64,000 nucleotides of DNA, taken from JAOUGY01 sp963825585. GTDB taxonomy: Bacteria > Actinomycetota > Acidimicrobiia > Spongiisociales > ZC4RG35. Under the pieces are notes generated by a model. It was not told the DNA's origin. It searched no databases and saw nothing but the letters and a program-made list of their open reading frames with translations. Shown piece by piece: positions 36,247 to 44,286 of this stretch (position 1 is the first letter of the stretch; every line of letters starts with the position of its first letter). The position numbers and the translations under genes were made by a program. Location of the stretch: positions 806,001 through 870,000 of the forward strand of contig CAWGTX010000001.1 of NCBI GenBank assembly GCA_963825585.1, read 5' to 3'.

Positions 36247-36948
36247 ATGGCGAGAGACCGCGCCGACGACGAACTGAGACCCGTCCGAATGCACCTGGGA
36301 TACACCCAGAGCACGCCCGGTTCGGTGCTGATCGAGATGGGACGAACCAGGGTGCTGTGCACGGCCTCGGTGGAGGACGACATCCCCCGTTGGATGCGTG
36401 ACTCCGGCAAGGGCTGGGTCACCGCCGAATACGGCATGCTTCCGGGTTCCTCGAACGACCGTATCCGCCGCGACTCCTACACGAAGGGTCGCCAGCAGGA
36501 GATCTCCCGCTTGATCGGACGTGCATTGCGGGCGGTGGTCGACACCACCGCCATGAACGAGCGGATGATCAGAGTCGACTGCGACGTGATCGAGGCCGAC
36601 GGTGGCACCCGGACCGCCGCCATCACGGGCGCGTGGGTGGCGCTGTGGGACGCCTGCCAGTGGGCCATCGACCGATCGATGATGACCCGCAATCCCATCA
36701 TCGACCAGGTGGCGGCCGTGTCGGTGGGCATGGTTGGCGGAGCGACCCTGCTCGACCTCGAGTACGAGAGCGACGCCGCCGCCGACGTCGACCTGAACGT
36801 GGTGATGTCGGGCCGAGGGGGCCTGGTGGAGGTGCAGGGCACCGCCGAGGGCTCCGTGTTCGACCGGGCCGATCTCGACCGGATGCTCGACCTGGCCGAG
36901 GTGGGCATCGCCGAGCTGATCGATCTCCAGAAGCAGGCGACCGCGTGA
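36247..36948 (+). CDS. rph: Ribonuclease PH
   Basis: The 233-residue phosphorolytic exonuclease trims tRNA 3' ends. Visible are GSVLIEMGRTRVLCTASVED, GKGWVTAEYGMLPGSSNDR, RQQEISRLIGRALRAVVD, IRVDCDVIEADGGTRTAAITGAW, SVGMVGGATLLDLEYESDAAADVDLNVVM and LVEVQGTAEG. These include the phosphate-binding Arg and the catalytic Asp. ATG 36247 follows GAGGA by 4 nt. The last codons overlap rdgB. Confidence 0.95.
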   Translation: MARDRADDELRPVRMHLGYTQSTPGSVLIEMGRTRVLCTASVEDDIPRWMRDSGKGWVTAEYGMLPGSSNDRIRRDSYTKGRQQEISRLIGRALRAVVDTTAMNERMIRVDCDVIEADGGTRTAAITGAWVALWDACQWAIDRSMMTRNPIIDQVAAVSVGMVGGATLLDLEYESDAAADVDLNVVMSGRGGLVEVQGTAEGSVFDRADLDRMLDLAEVGIAELIDLQKQATA

Positions 36949-37532
36949 TCGACCGGCTGGTGGTCGCGTCGAAGAACCCCGACAAGATCGGGGAGATGGA
37001 GTCGGTGCTGGTGGGCACCGGGCTGGTGGGTGAGATCGTGCGCGGGCTGGACTGGCCTGACGTCGACGAGACCGAGGACACCCTCGAAGGCAACGCCCTC
37101 TTGAAGGCACACGCCGTGTACGCGGTGACCGGTCTCCCATCGGTGGCCGACGACACCGGACTCGAGGTGGCCGCTCTCGGTGGTGACCCAGGCGTCTACA
37201 CCGCCCGATACGCCGGTCCTGACGCCACCTACGTCGACAACGTCGACAAGCTGCTGCGGGAACTGGCGGGCCACGACGACCGCACCGCCACGTTCCGCAC
37301 CGCCATCGCCCTCGTGGCCTTCGACCACGAGCCGATCGTGGTCGAAGGCCACATCGTCGGGCGGATAGCCGAGGAACGGAGGGGGACTGGCGGATTCGGC
37401 TACGACCCGGTATTCGAGGTCGACGGGCTCACGTTCTCCGAGATGGGGACCGACCGGAAGAATGAGCTGTCGCATCGGGCACGCGCCATACGGGCGTTGG
37501 CGGAGGTGTTGAAGGAGAGCCGGGAGGCCTAG
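36945..37532 (+). CDS. rdgB: XTP/dITP diphosphatase (HAM1/RdgB)
   Basis: The 195-residue enzyme removes dITP and XTP from the nucleotide pool. Seen are VASKNPDKIGEMESVL, TLEGNALLKAHAVYAVTGLPSVADDTGLEV, GVYTARYAG, GRIAEERRGTGGFGYDPVFEV and FSEMGTDRKNELSHRARAI. GTG 36945 overlaps the rph stop (GTGA). The MBL-rph-rdgB order is common in actinobacteria. Confidence 0.95.
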   Translation: MIDRLVVASKNPDKIGEMESVLVGTGLVGEIVRGLDWPDVDETEDTLEGNALLKAHAVYAVTGLPSVADDTGLEVAALGGDPGVYTARYAGPDATYVDNVDKLLRELAGHDDRTATFRTAIALVAFDHEPIVVEGHIVGRIAEERRGTGGFGYDPVFEVDGLTFSEMGTDRKNELSHRARAIRALAEVLKESREA

Positions 37533-37544
37533 GGGCGGGCTCGA

Positions 37545-37568
37545 GCTGCTGGCTGCTGGCTGCTGGCT
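37545..37568 (+). repeat. Three GCTGCTG heptamers
   Basis: Three perfect copies of GCTGCTG followed by GCT, 12 bp after the rdgB stop. Same family as the array at 9803-9909. Confidence 0.85.
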
Positions 37569-37571
37569 ACT

Positions 37572-38009
37572 GCGAAGTCGGGCCGCATGTGATACTCCGG
37601 CCCGACCGGCGTCTGTTCGCCGCTGGTGGCGGCGTTGTGCCTGTGGAGTCGTTGCGGCGAAGTCGGGCTGCATGTGACAGTCCGGCCCGACCGGCGTCTG
37701 TTCGCCGCTGGTGGCGGCGTTGTGCCTGTGGAGTCGTTGCGGCGAAGTCGGGCCGCATGTGACAGTCCGGCCCGACCGGCGTCTGTTCGCCGCTCGTCGC
37801 GGCGCCTGGGACTAGTGCGGCTGCGGCGAAGTCGGGCCGAAAGTGATCGCGTCTGTTCGCCGCTCGTTGGCGGCGTCGTGCCCTACGAGCCGTTGCGGCG
37901 AAGTCCGGCCGTATGTGACAGCTCGGCCCGACCGGCGTCTGTTCGCCGCTCCTTGACGGCGTCTGTGACTCCCAATCGGGTGCGGCGAAGTCGGGCCGCA
38001 TATTCACAG
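37572..38009 (+). repeat. Five and a half copies of an 85-bp tandem repeat
   Basis: Units start at GCGAAGTCGG, at 37572, 37657, 37742, 37826, 37898 and 37985 (partial). The first three are 85 bp and nearly identical; later units are 72-87 bp and degenerate. Each contains GTCGGGCCG and CGGCCCGAC as a 9-bp stem around a ~12-nt loop, then GGCGTCTGTTCGCC. The period is not a multiple of three, so long open frames here are accidental. The block directly follows, in the sense of transcription, the tRNA-Leu gene. No protein gene is supported. Confidence 0.9.
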
Positions 38010-38092
38010 TGCGGGCGAGAGGACTCGAACCTCCAAGGGACTTGCCCACCAGATCCTAAGTCTGGCGCGTCTGCCAATTCCGCCACGCCCGC
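38010..38092 (-). tRNA. tRNA-Leu (anticodon TAG)
   Basis: The reverse strand has GCGGGCG pairing with CGCCCGC, D-arm TGGCGGAATTGGCAGACGC, anticodon loop CTTAGGA giving TAG, a long variable arm as in Leu tRNAs, and T-loop GGTTCGAGTCC. CCA is not encoded. 83 nt. Confidence 0.93.
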
Positions 38093-38227
38093 GTGACGGG
38101 TCTGATTGTGCCACTTGTCGTCGCAGTCATGAGACGGTCACCTTCTGGTCGTGTCGGAGTCCCCGACCGGAAACCCGGCGCGGATACGTTCGCCTCGGAG
38201 TCCTGGAGTGCGAGGGAGGCATCTCGA

Positions 38228-40507
38228 ATGCGATCGATCCGACGCCGGAGTATCGGCGTGACACTGACATCGGCGGCGCTGGTGTTCTCACTGGTTCCGG
38301 CCGCGGTGGGCAAACCCACCGAGTCCAACTTCGAACGGGTGTCCACCTTCTCGGTGTACACGAACAACGCCGACCCTTCGGCAGAGACGGTCGCCGAGAT
38401 CGTTGCCGCCTCGAAGGATGGCAGGACCCTCATCTACACCGACGGAGCGAACGCCACGCTCGGCTTCGTCGACATCGCCGATCCGTCCTCCCCTCAGCCC
38501 AAGGGCACGCTCGATCTGCCGGGCGAGCCGACGTCTGTCGCTGTCCTGGGCCGGTATGCGCTCGCAGCGGTCAACACCAGCGAGTCGTTCGTCGACCCGT
38601 CCGGCGAGCTCGTTGTGGTCGATATCGCGCACCAGCGCATCGTGACGACGCACGACCTGGCCGGTCAGCCCGACTCGATCACGGTGAGCCCTGACGGAAC
38701 ATTCGTGGCGGTCATCATCGAGAACGAGCGCGACGAGGACGTGACCGTCGACGACGTCGAGGGTGGTCTGCCCCAGGCTCCCGCCGGTCTCCTCCAGATC
38801 GTCGACGTGAAGGGGGCACCGCGGTCCTGGGACATTCGTGATGTCGACCTCACCGGCCTGGCCGCCTACGCCCCAGATGATCCCGAGCCCGAGTTCGTCG
38901 ACATCAACGTTCGCAACCAGGCGGTTGTGACCATGCAGGAGAACAACCATATCGCCATCGTCGATCTGAAGCGCGGGAAGGTCATCCGGCACTTCCCGGC
39001 GGGCACGGTCACACTCGAAGGTGTGGACGCTGTCGAGGATGGTGTCATCTCGCTCTCCGACACGATCTCCGACATCCCACGTGAAGCCGACGCAGTCACC
39101 TGGTTGAACACGGGCCGGTTCGCCACGGCCAACGAGGGAGACCTGTTCGGCGGCAGCCGTGGGTTCACGATCTACGACGTCTCGGGCCGGGTCCGTTACG
39201 ACTCGGGCAGTTCGTTCGAGGAGATCGCCGTGGCCCACGGGCACTATCCGGAGGATCGTTCCGAGAACAAGGGTTCAGAGCCCGAGTCCATCGAGTTCGG
39301 CCGTTTCGGAGCCACCGACTACCTGTTCGTCGGCTCCGAGCGGGGGAGCTTCGTCAATGTCTATCAGATGAAAGGCGACCAGCCGTCGTTCCGTCAGCTC
39401 CTGCCCACGGGTCTCAGCCCCGAGGGTTTGTTGGCGATCCCCGGCCGCAACCTGTTCGTCGCTTCGACGGAAGCCGACGATCCTGAGTTTGGCGTCCGAA
39501 CCACCATCATGATCTACGAACTCGTGAAGGGTGCACCCGCCCACCGGGACATCGTGTCGGTCGAGGGACCTGATGGCACGCCCATCCCGTGGAGTGCGAT
39601 GTCGGGCCTCGGCGCCGACCCGCACGACGCCGACACGCTGTACGCCGTGTGGGACTCGTACTACTCGGAGAGCAGGGTCTTCACCATTGACGTCAGCGGA
39701 ACGCCGGCGAAGGTGGTGGATGCAATCACCATCGAAGGTGGGACCGGCAACTACGACCCCGAGGGTGTCGCGGTGGCACCGGACGGAACCATGTGGATCG
39801 CCTCTGAGGGCAACGCTTCGGATTCGAGGACGAACCGCCTGCTGCAGATCGATGCGGCCGGTTCGGTGCTGACCGAGGTCGAACTGCCGGCCGATGTGCT
39901 CGCCTGCCGGGCAGCTTCGGACAATCGCGGGTCGCTGGGAGCCGGCTACGAGGGCGTGACGGTGGTCCCATCGGCCGACGGCTACACCCTCGCCATCGCT
40001 CAGCAGCGCGGCTGGGACTACACCAGCGACGGTTGCGAGGACCTCGATGACGACCCCAGCGGTGCCGATTCCGGAGAGCCCGGGTACACCCGGATCTGGA
40101 CCTACGACCCGGCGACCGGGGAGTGGGGCTCCATCGCCTACGAACTGGAGCCCATCACCACCTACGCCGCCTGGACCGGGCTGTCTGAGATCACGTATCT
40201 GGAGGACGGATCCTTCGTGCTCATCGAGCGTGACAACGTCACCGGCGACTGGGCGGAGCTCAAGACGCTCGTGAAGGTGACACCTGAGGCGATGTCCGAC
40301 GGTGTGGTGGAGCGGTCCGAGAAGATCGTCTACGACGTGCTCCCCGACATGCAGGCATCCAACGGCTGGATCACCGACAAGCCCGAGGGCTTCGCGGTCG
40401 CCGCCGACGGCGAGACGTACCTCATCACCGACAACGACGGCGTCGATGACTGGTCCGGTGAGACCCAGTTCCTGCGACTGGGCTCGATCGACGACCTCTT
40501 CGACTGA
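38228..40507 (+). CDS. Secreted phytase-like (esterase-like) beta-propeller protein
   Basis: The 759-residue protein has a signal peptide (RRSIGVTLTSAALVFSLVPAAVG). Its N-terminal half is a beta-propeller of DUF-type blocks (IVAASKDGRTLIYTDG, SITVSPDGTFVAVIIENE, EVVNTGRFATANEGDLFGG-like). The C-terminal half has GGTGNYDPEGVAVAPDGTMWIASEG, SLGAGYEGVTVV, TGLSEITYLEDGSFVLIERDN and DKPEGFAVAADGETYLITDNDG, typical of the 'esterase-like activity of phytase' domain. It may release phosphate from organic esters outside the cell. A strong hairpin follows at 40533. Confidence 0.85.
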   Translation: MRSIRRRSIGVTLTSAALVFSLVPAAVGKPTESNFERVSTFSVYTNNADPSAETVAEIVAASKDGRTLIYTDGANATLGFVDIADPSSPQPKGTLDLPGEPTSVAVLGRYALAAVNTSESFVDPSGELVVVDIAHQRIVTTHDLAGQPDSITVSPDGTFVAVIIENERDEDVTVDDVEGGLPQAPAGLLQIVDVKGAPRSWDIRDVDLTGLAAYAPDDPEPEFVDINVRNQAVVTMQENNHIAIVDLKRGKVIRHFPAGTVTLEGVDAVEDGVISLSDTISDIPREADAVTWLNTGRFATANEGDLFGGSRGFTIYDVSGRVRYDSGSSFEEIAVAHGHYPEDRSENKGSEPESIEFGRFGATDYLFVGSERGSFVNVYQMKGDQPSFRQLLPTGLSPEGLLAIPGRNLFVASTEADDPEFGVRTTIMIYELVKGAPAHRDIVSVEGPDGTPIPWSAMSGLGADPHDADTLYAVWDSYYSESRVFTIDVSGTPAKVVDAITIEGGTGNYDPEGVAVAPDGTMWIASEGNASDSRTNRLLQIDAAGSVLTEVELPADVLACRAASDNRGSLGAGYEGVTVVPSADGYTLAIAQQRGWDYTSDGCEDLDDDPSGADSGEPGYTRIWTYDPATGEWGSIAYELEPITTYAAWTGLSEITYLEDGSFVLIERDNVTGDWAELKTLVKVTPEAMSDGVVERSEKIVYDVLPDMQASNGWITDKPEGFAVAADGETYLITDNDGVDDWSGETQFLRLGSIDDLFD

Positions 40508-40532
40508 GAACGAGAGTCCGTGAGGACGAGAG

Positions 40533-40560
40533 GGGCCCCGGACGGCGACGTCCGGGGCCC
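40533..40560 (+). terminator. Terminator after the phytase-like gene
   Basis: Perfect 12-bp stem GGGCCCCGGACG/CGTCCGGGGCCC with GCGA loop, 26 bp after the stop codon. No T run follows. Confidence 0.65.
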
Positions 40561-40589
40561 GGTCCGCGGAGAGACGGAAGGCAGGCAGG

Positions 40590-40784
40590 AAGCCGAAAGC
40601 CGAACGCCGAACGCCCGGAAGGTAGAACGTACAACGTAGAACGTACAACGTACCGGACCGGCTTCAGGCTCACCCTCGGCGGTGGGAGCCTCGAGCTGCG
40701 GAGGGCCCACACTGTCGGTCCGCGCACGCGGATGCGGGCGGCGGGTGCCGGCGGGGGCTCAGGGGGGTCGTCCCCTCTGGATGT
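40590..40784 (+). repeat. Left arm of a ~195-bp inverted repeat around the tRNA cluster
   Basis: Reading left to right it contains GCCGAA/GCCGAAC heptamers, the AGAACGT/ACAACGT heptamers (40624-40651), then a ~100-bp unique stretch beginning ACCGGACCGGCTTCAGG, then a G-rich motif with CAGGGGGGTCGTCCCC ending ATGT at 40784. The reverse complement of the whole block recurs at 41435-41640 with very few differences. It contains no gene. Confidence 0.9.
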
Positions 40785-40862
40785 TGGCTGTTGAGCGTGG
40801 GAGCGTCTGAGGGAGGGAGGTTCGTGGTCCTCGGCCGCGCACGCGGAGACTTGTGAGGTGTG

Positions 40863-40899
40863 CCGGCGGGGGGTCAGGGGGGTCGTCCCCACTGGATGT
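40863..40899 (-). repeat. G6/C6 hairpin motif just downstream of tRNA-Lys
   Basis: On the reverse strand the block reads GGGGACGACCCCCC and then TGACCCCCCGCCGG; it begins 6 bp past the tRNA-Lys 3' end. Copies lie at 40747-40784 (same sense), 41281-41316 and 41435-41475 (opposite sense). The hairpin could stop tRNA transcription. Confidence 0.7.
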
Positions 40900-40904
40900 A
40901 AGGG

Positions 40905-40977
40905 TGGGTCGCCCGGGACTTGAACCCGGAACCTGCGGATTAAGAGTCCGTTGCTCTGCCAATTGAGCTAGCGACCC
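40905..40977 (-). tRNA. tRNA-Lys (anticodon CTT)
   Basis: Reverse strand: acceptor GGGTCGC/GCGACCC, D-arm GCTCAATTGGCAGAGC, anticodon loop CTCTTAA giving CTT, T-arm CCGGGTTCAAGTCCCGG. CCA not encoded. 73 nt. Confidence 0.95.
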
Positions 40978-41066
40978 GGCAAAGAGCTTACTAGGTGCTC
41001 GACCGGGCCAAGTTCGTCGGGCAGCCGGTGCCGAGCCGATCGGGCGCTCAGACCGAGCCGGCAATA

Positions 41067-41143
41067 TGGTCGGGATGGCCGGATTTGAACCGGCGGCCCC
41101 CTGGTCCCAAACCAGGTGCGCTACCAAGCTGCGCCACATCCCG
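41067..41143 (-). tRNA. tRNA-Pro (anticodon TGG)
   Basis: Reverse strand: acceptor CGGGATG/CATCCCG, D-arm GCGCAGCTTGGTAGCGC, anticodon loop TTTGGGA giving TGG, T-arm GCCGGTTCAAATCCGGC. The terminal CCA is encoded (41067-41069). Same direction as tRNA-Lys, 89 bp apart. Confidence 0.95.
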
Positions 41144-41202
41144 TGGGTGAGAAGCGTACTGCGTTCCGATCACCCGCTGGGACGGGTATCCTGAATGACC
41201 TT

Positions 41203-41276
41203 GCGGGTGTAGCTCAATGGTAGAGCCCCAGCCTTCCAAGCTGGTCATGAGGGTTCGATTCCCTTCACCCGCTCCA
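41203..41276 (+). tRNA. tRNA-Gly (anticodon TCC)
   Basis: Acceptor GCGGGTG/CACCCGC, D-arm AGCTCAATGGTAGAGC, anticodon loop CTTCCAA giving TCC, T-arm GAGGGTTCGATTCCCTT. CCA is encoded at 41274-41276. It is divergent from tRNA-Pro. Confidence 0.95.
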
Positions 41277-41280
41277 TTAC

Positions 41281-41316
41281 ACCCAGGGGGGACGACCCCC
41301 CTGACCCCCCGCCGGT
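41281..41316 (+). repeat. G6/C6 hairpin motif just downstream of tRNA-Gly
   Basis: GGGGGG(ACGA)CCCCCC at 41286-41301 is a perfect hairpin, followed by TGACCCCCCGCCGG. It starts 9 bp after the tRNA-Gly CCA and mirrors the motif downstream of tRNA-Lys. It may be a terminator although no T run follows. From here to 41434 no gene is seen. Confidence 0.7.
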
Positions 41317-41434
41317 ACTCGTCATGGACGGATCGCGGGCTTGGCCGGGGTTGAGGACGCAACGCTGGCTTCGGTTGCCACGTGTGCAGGTTGTACGGTG
41401 CGCGGCCAACGGCGCCGTCTCCAGGGGGATGGCT

Positions 41435-41640
41435 ACATCCAGGGGGGACGACCCCCCTGACCCCCCGCCGGCACCCGCCGCCCGCATCGCGCGTGGCCGC
41501 GACCGACAGTGTGGGCCCTCCGCAGCTCGAGGCTCCCACCGCCGAGGGTGAGCCTGAAGCCGGTCCGGTACGTTGTACGTTCTACGTTGTACGTTCTACC
41601 TTCCGGGCGTTCGGCGTTCGGCGTTCGGCGTTCGGCGTTC
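41435..41640 (-). repeat. Right arm of the ~195-bp inverted repeat
   Basis: Reverse complement of 40590-40784. It holds the same unique ~100-bp core (around 41480-41568), the TACGTTG/TACGTTC heptamers (41569-41599), and then an expanded GCGTTCG array (41607-41640), running on into GCCTTCT units to 41656. The left arm has fewer copies of the last unit, so the arms differ mainly by array length. Confidence 0.9.
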
Positions 41641-41754
41641 TGCCTTCTGCCTTCTGTCTTTCCCAACCCGTCCTCACCCCCTGTCCGGCCGTTCTACACT
41701 GTTTCAGGCCCCTTCGGGGGCGCCACAGAGATGGGCCGGTTCGCAGGCACTCGT

Positions 41755-41827
41755 GCCCCCGTAGCTCAGGGGATAGAGCAGGAGCCTTCTAAGCTCTTGG
41801 TCGGGGGTTCGAATCCCTCCGGGGGCG
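41755..41827 (+). tRNA. tRNA-Arg (anticodon TCT)
   Basis: Acceptor GCCCCCG/CGGGGGC, D-arm AGCTCAGGGGATAGAGC, anticodon loop CTTCTAA giving TCT, T-arm GGGGGTTCGAATCCCTCC. CCA not encoded. 73 nt. Confidence 0.95.
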
Positions 41828-41888
41828 CTGCGAATCGACCCGGACGGTTGCACGGTATTCGACGAGCACCGTACGACGAACAACACAT

Positions 41889-41967
41889 GGTGGCCGTAGC
41901 TCAGCTCGGTTAGAGCGCCAGGTTGTGGCCCTGGAGGTCGGGGGTTCAAGTCCCCTCGGTCACCCCA
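41889..41967 (+). tRNA. tRNA-His (anticodon GTG)
   Basis: Acceptor GTGGCCG/CGGTCAC, anticodon loop TTGTGGC giving GTG, T-arm GGGGGTTCAAGTCCCCT. The extra G at position -1 (41889), which HisRS needs, is encoded opposite C at the discriminator. CCA is encoded at 41965-41967. Confidence 0.95.
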
Positions 41968-41969
41968 TG

Positions 41970-41996
41970 CGCCCGGGAGGTGTTCCCTCCCGGGCG
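41970..41996 (+). terminator. Terminator after tRNA-His
   Basis: An 11-bp perfect stem CGCCCGGGAGG/CCTCCCGGGCG with a TGTTC loop, 2 bp past the tRNA. The 42.0-42.15 kb gap after it holds only a 9-bp-spaced CAACCA repeat (42064-42100). Confidence 0.7.
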
Positions 41997-42156
41997 TCTG
42001 TCGCCACCGCCCCACGAGCGCCACGCGGCGCTCGTCGGCGGGTCAGCGGCCATCGATCAAGAGCAACCACCAGATCAACCACAGCAACCAGATCAACCAG
42101 CACAGTCCCCGAGAACGTCCGGCACGGTTGTTGAGCCGGAAGAGTGAGGAACGCAC

Positions 42157-43653
42157 GTGAGTGTGAATGTGAGTGAGGCCGGCCCGTTCGAGCGGCTCGT
42201 CGAGTTCTCGGTTTCCGAGGCCGAGATCGACAAGGCCAAGGGTGCCGCCGCCCGCAAGCTGTCCCAGCAGCTCAAGATCCGCGGCTTCCGTCCCGGGAAG
42301 GCTCCCCGTCCGATCGTCGAGGCGACCGTTGGCGCCGAGCGTCTCCGCGCCGAGGCCATCGACGAGCTGCTCCCCGACAAGGTCGGCAGCGTCCTCGAGG
42401 AACTCGAACTGGATCCCGCCGTCACGCCCGAGCTCGAGGCTGTGGACGAGGTCGATGACGGTGTCGGCGTGAAGGTCCGCGTCACCTTGTGGCCATCGCT
42501 GGCCAACGTCCCGAGTCACGAGGGTCGCACCGTCGACGTCGGGTCGCCCGACGTCACCGACGCCGAGATGGCCGATCAGATCGACCGTATCCGTGATCAG
42601 TTCGCCGAGCTGGCCGAGGCCGGACGACCCGCAGCGGATGGCGACTTCCTCACCATCGATATCTCCGCCACCAGCAACGGCGAGGACGTGCCCGAGGCCT
42701 CTGCCGCCCAGATCATGTACGAACTCGGCAACGGCGGCTTCATCGAGGGCATCGACGACTCGCTGAGCGGCGCCGAGCCGGGCGGTGTGTTCACCTTCGA
42801 CGGCCCGCTCCCCGAGGGCTTCGGCGAGCTGGCCGGTATGGATGTCACCTACACCATCACCGTCACCGCGGTCCAGGAGAAGGTGCTTCCCGAGCTCACC
42901 GATGAGTGGGTCGCCGAGATCACCGAGTTCTCGTCGATCGCCGAGCTCGAGGTGAACCTCGAGGAGCGGATGGGCGACATGAAGCGGCGTGCTCTCGCCG
43001 GGCGCTTCCGCGAGAAGGCCCTCGACCAGCTCGTCGCCGAGGTCGATGTCGAGCTCCCCGAGGCGCTTCTGCGGTCGGAGATGGACGAGATCCTGCATCG
43101 CTTCGTCCACAGACTGGAGGGCCAGGGCATCTCGCTCGACGACTACTTCTCGGTCGCCGGAGCGGATCGGGGAGCGTTCATCGACGACCTCCGTTCACAG
43201 GCCGAGCGCTCGATCAGGACGCGTCTCCTGCTGGAGGGCGTGGCCGCTCAGGCGGGCATCGAGGTCAGCGATGAAGAGTTGGGCGCCGTCATCGAGACGC
43301 TCGCGCTGCAGAGTGACAAGCCGGACGCCATACGCAAGGCGCTGCGGCAGAGCCACCAGGAAAAGTCTCTGGTCGGTGATATTCTCCGGAACAAGGCACT
43401 CGAGGCGATCGTCGCCGGTGCCGCACCCGTTGACGAAGACGGGAATCCTGTTGAGCTGACGGTTGAAGAAGAACCGGACGATGCCGACGGGGAGATGGTG
43501 GTACCGGCGGGCGTGCCGGTACCCGACTCTGAAGAACTGAATTCGGAAGTCGTGGAATCGGAAGTTGTGGAATCGGAAGTCGTGGTCGACGCCACTGTTG
43601 ACGCAGTGGCTGTCGCCGAGCCGGTCGCTGAGGCCGGATCTGAGGAGGAATGA
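42157..43653 (+). CDS. tig: Trigger factor
   Basis: The 498-residue ribosome-bound chaperone and prolyl isomerase folds new chains. The N-terminal ribosome-binding region has KIRGFRPGKAPRPIVEATVG (signature GFRxGxxP). The FKBP domain is at residues ~155-240, and the helical C-terminal chaperone domain follows. The last ~60 residues are very acidic and rich in Glu/Val (repeated VVESE), longer than in most family members. The last codons overlap the clpP start, the usual tig-clpP-clpX order. Confidence 0.95.
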   Translation: MSVNVSEAGPFERLVEFSVSEAEIDKAKGAAARKLSQQLKIRGFRPGKAPRPIVEATVGAERLRAEAIDELLPDKVGSVLEELELDPAVTPELEAVDEVDDGVGVKVRVTLWPSLANVPSHEGRTVDVGSPDVTDAEMADQIDRIRDQFAELAEAGRPAADGDFLTIDISATSNGEDVPEASAAQIMYELGNGGFIEGIDDSLSGAEPGGVFTFDGPLPEGFGELAGMDVTYTITVTAVQEKVLPELTDEWVAEITEFSSIAELEVNLEERMGDMKRRALAGRFREKALDQLVAEVDVELPEALLRSEMDEILHRFVHRLEGQGISLDDYFSVAGADRGAFIDDLRSQAERSIRTRLLLEGVAAQAGIEVSDEELGAVIETLALQSDKPDAIRKALRQSHQEKSLVGDILRNKALEAIVAGAAPVDEDGNPVELTVEEEPDDADGEMVVPAGVPVPDSEELNSEVVESEVVESEVVVDATVDAVAVAEPVAEAGSEEE

Positions 43654-44273
43654 TGCAGGTCGAGGGTTACGTTCCGGTTCCGTATGTCACCGAGCAGACC
43701 AGCCGTGGTGAGCGGACCTACGACATCTACAGCCGGCTGCTGAAGGATCGGATCATCTTCCTGGGCACGCCGATCGACGACACGGTCGCCAACCTGATCA
43801 TGGCCCAGCTGCTCCACTTGGAGTCGGAGGATCCCGACAAGGACGTGTGGCTGTACATCAACAGCCCCGGCGGTTCGATCACTTCGCTGTTCGCCATCTA
43901 CGACACGATGCAGTACATCCGCCCCGAGGTGAACACGGTGTGCATGGGTATGGCCGCATCGGCGGCGGCCGTGATCCTCGCAGGCGGTCAGAAGGGCAAG
44001 CGGTTCGCCCTTCCCCACGCCAGGGTCATGCTGCATCAGCCGCACGGTGGTGCTCAGGGTCAGGCGACCGACATCGAGATCCAGGCGAAACTCATCATCC
44101 AGATGCGTGAGCAGCTCAACCACATCCTCGCCGATCACACCGGCCAGGACTACGAGAAGGTGTCGACCGACACCGAGCGCGACTACTGGTTGCTGGCACC
44201 CGAGGCGAAGGATTACGGCGTTGTCGACGCAATTCTCACCCGTCGGGAGCTGGCCGCGGTAGCCTCGAGCTGA
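43653..44273 (+). CDS. clpP: ATP-dependent Clp protease proteolytic subunit
   Basis: The 206-residue serine protease has its catalytic triad: Ser in GMAASAAAVILAGG (about 103), His in RVMLHQPHGG (about 128) and Asp in ERDYWL (about 176). LKDRIIFLGTPIDD is the typical N-terminal strand. Two ATG codons are adjacent (43650 and 43653); the second has the better distance of 4 nt to GGAGG. Only one clpP is in the window, though actinobacteria often carry two in tandem. Confidence 0.96.
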   Translation: MQVEGYVPVPYVTEQTSRGERTYDIYSRLLKDRIIFLGTPIDDTVANLIMAQLLHLESEDPDKDVWLYINSPGGSITSLFAIYDTMQYIRPEVNTVCMGMAASAAAVILAGGQKGKRFALPHARVMLHQPHGGAQGQATDIEIQAKLIIQMREQLNHILADHTGQDYEKVSTDTERDYWLLAPEAKDYGVVDAILTRRELAAVASS

Positions 44274-44286
44274 ACCAGGAGGCCTC

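Noticed and set aside
37572..38009. CRISPR array
   Set aside because: Units are 72-87 bp and contiguous without unique spacers, and no cas gene is in the window.
37567..38049. A 160-codon open frame across the 85-bp repeats on the reverse strand
   Set aside because: The repeat period is not a multiple of three, so each unit is read in a different frame; the apparent protein repeats are a by-product of the DNA repeat.
38010..38092. Attachment site of an integrated element at tRNA-Leu
   Set aside because: No integrase gene and no second copy of the tRNA 3' end was found in the window.
40330..41792. Several 70-160-codon frames in the tRNA cluster
   Set aside because: They overlap tRNA genes or lie in the inverted repeats and heptamer arrays, and the same peptide text appears on both arms only because the DNA is repeated.
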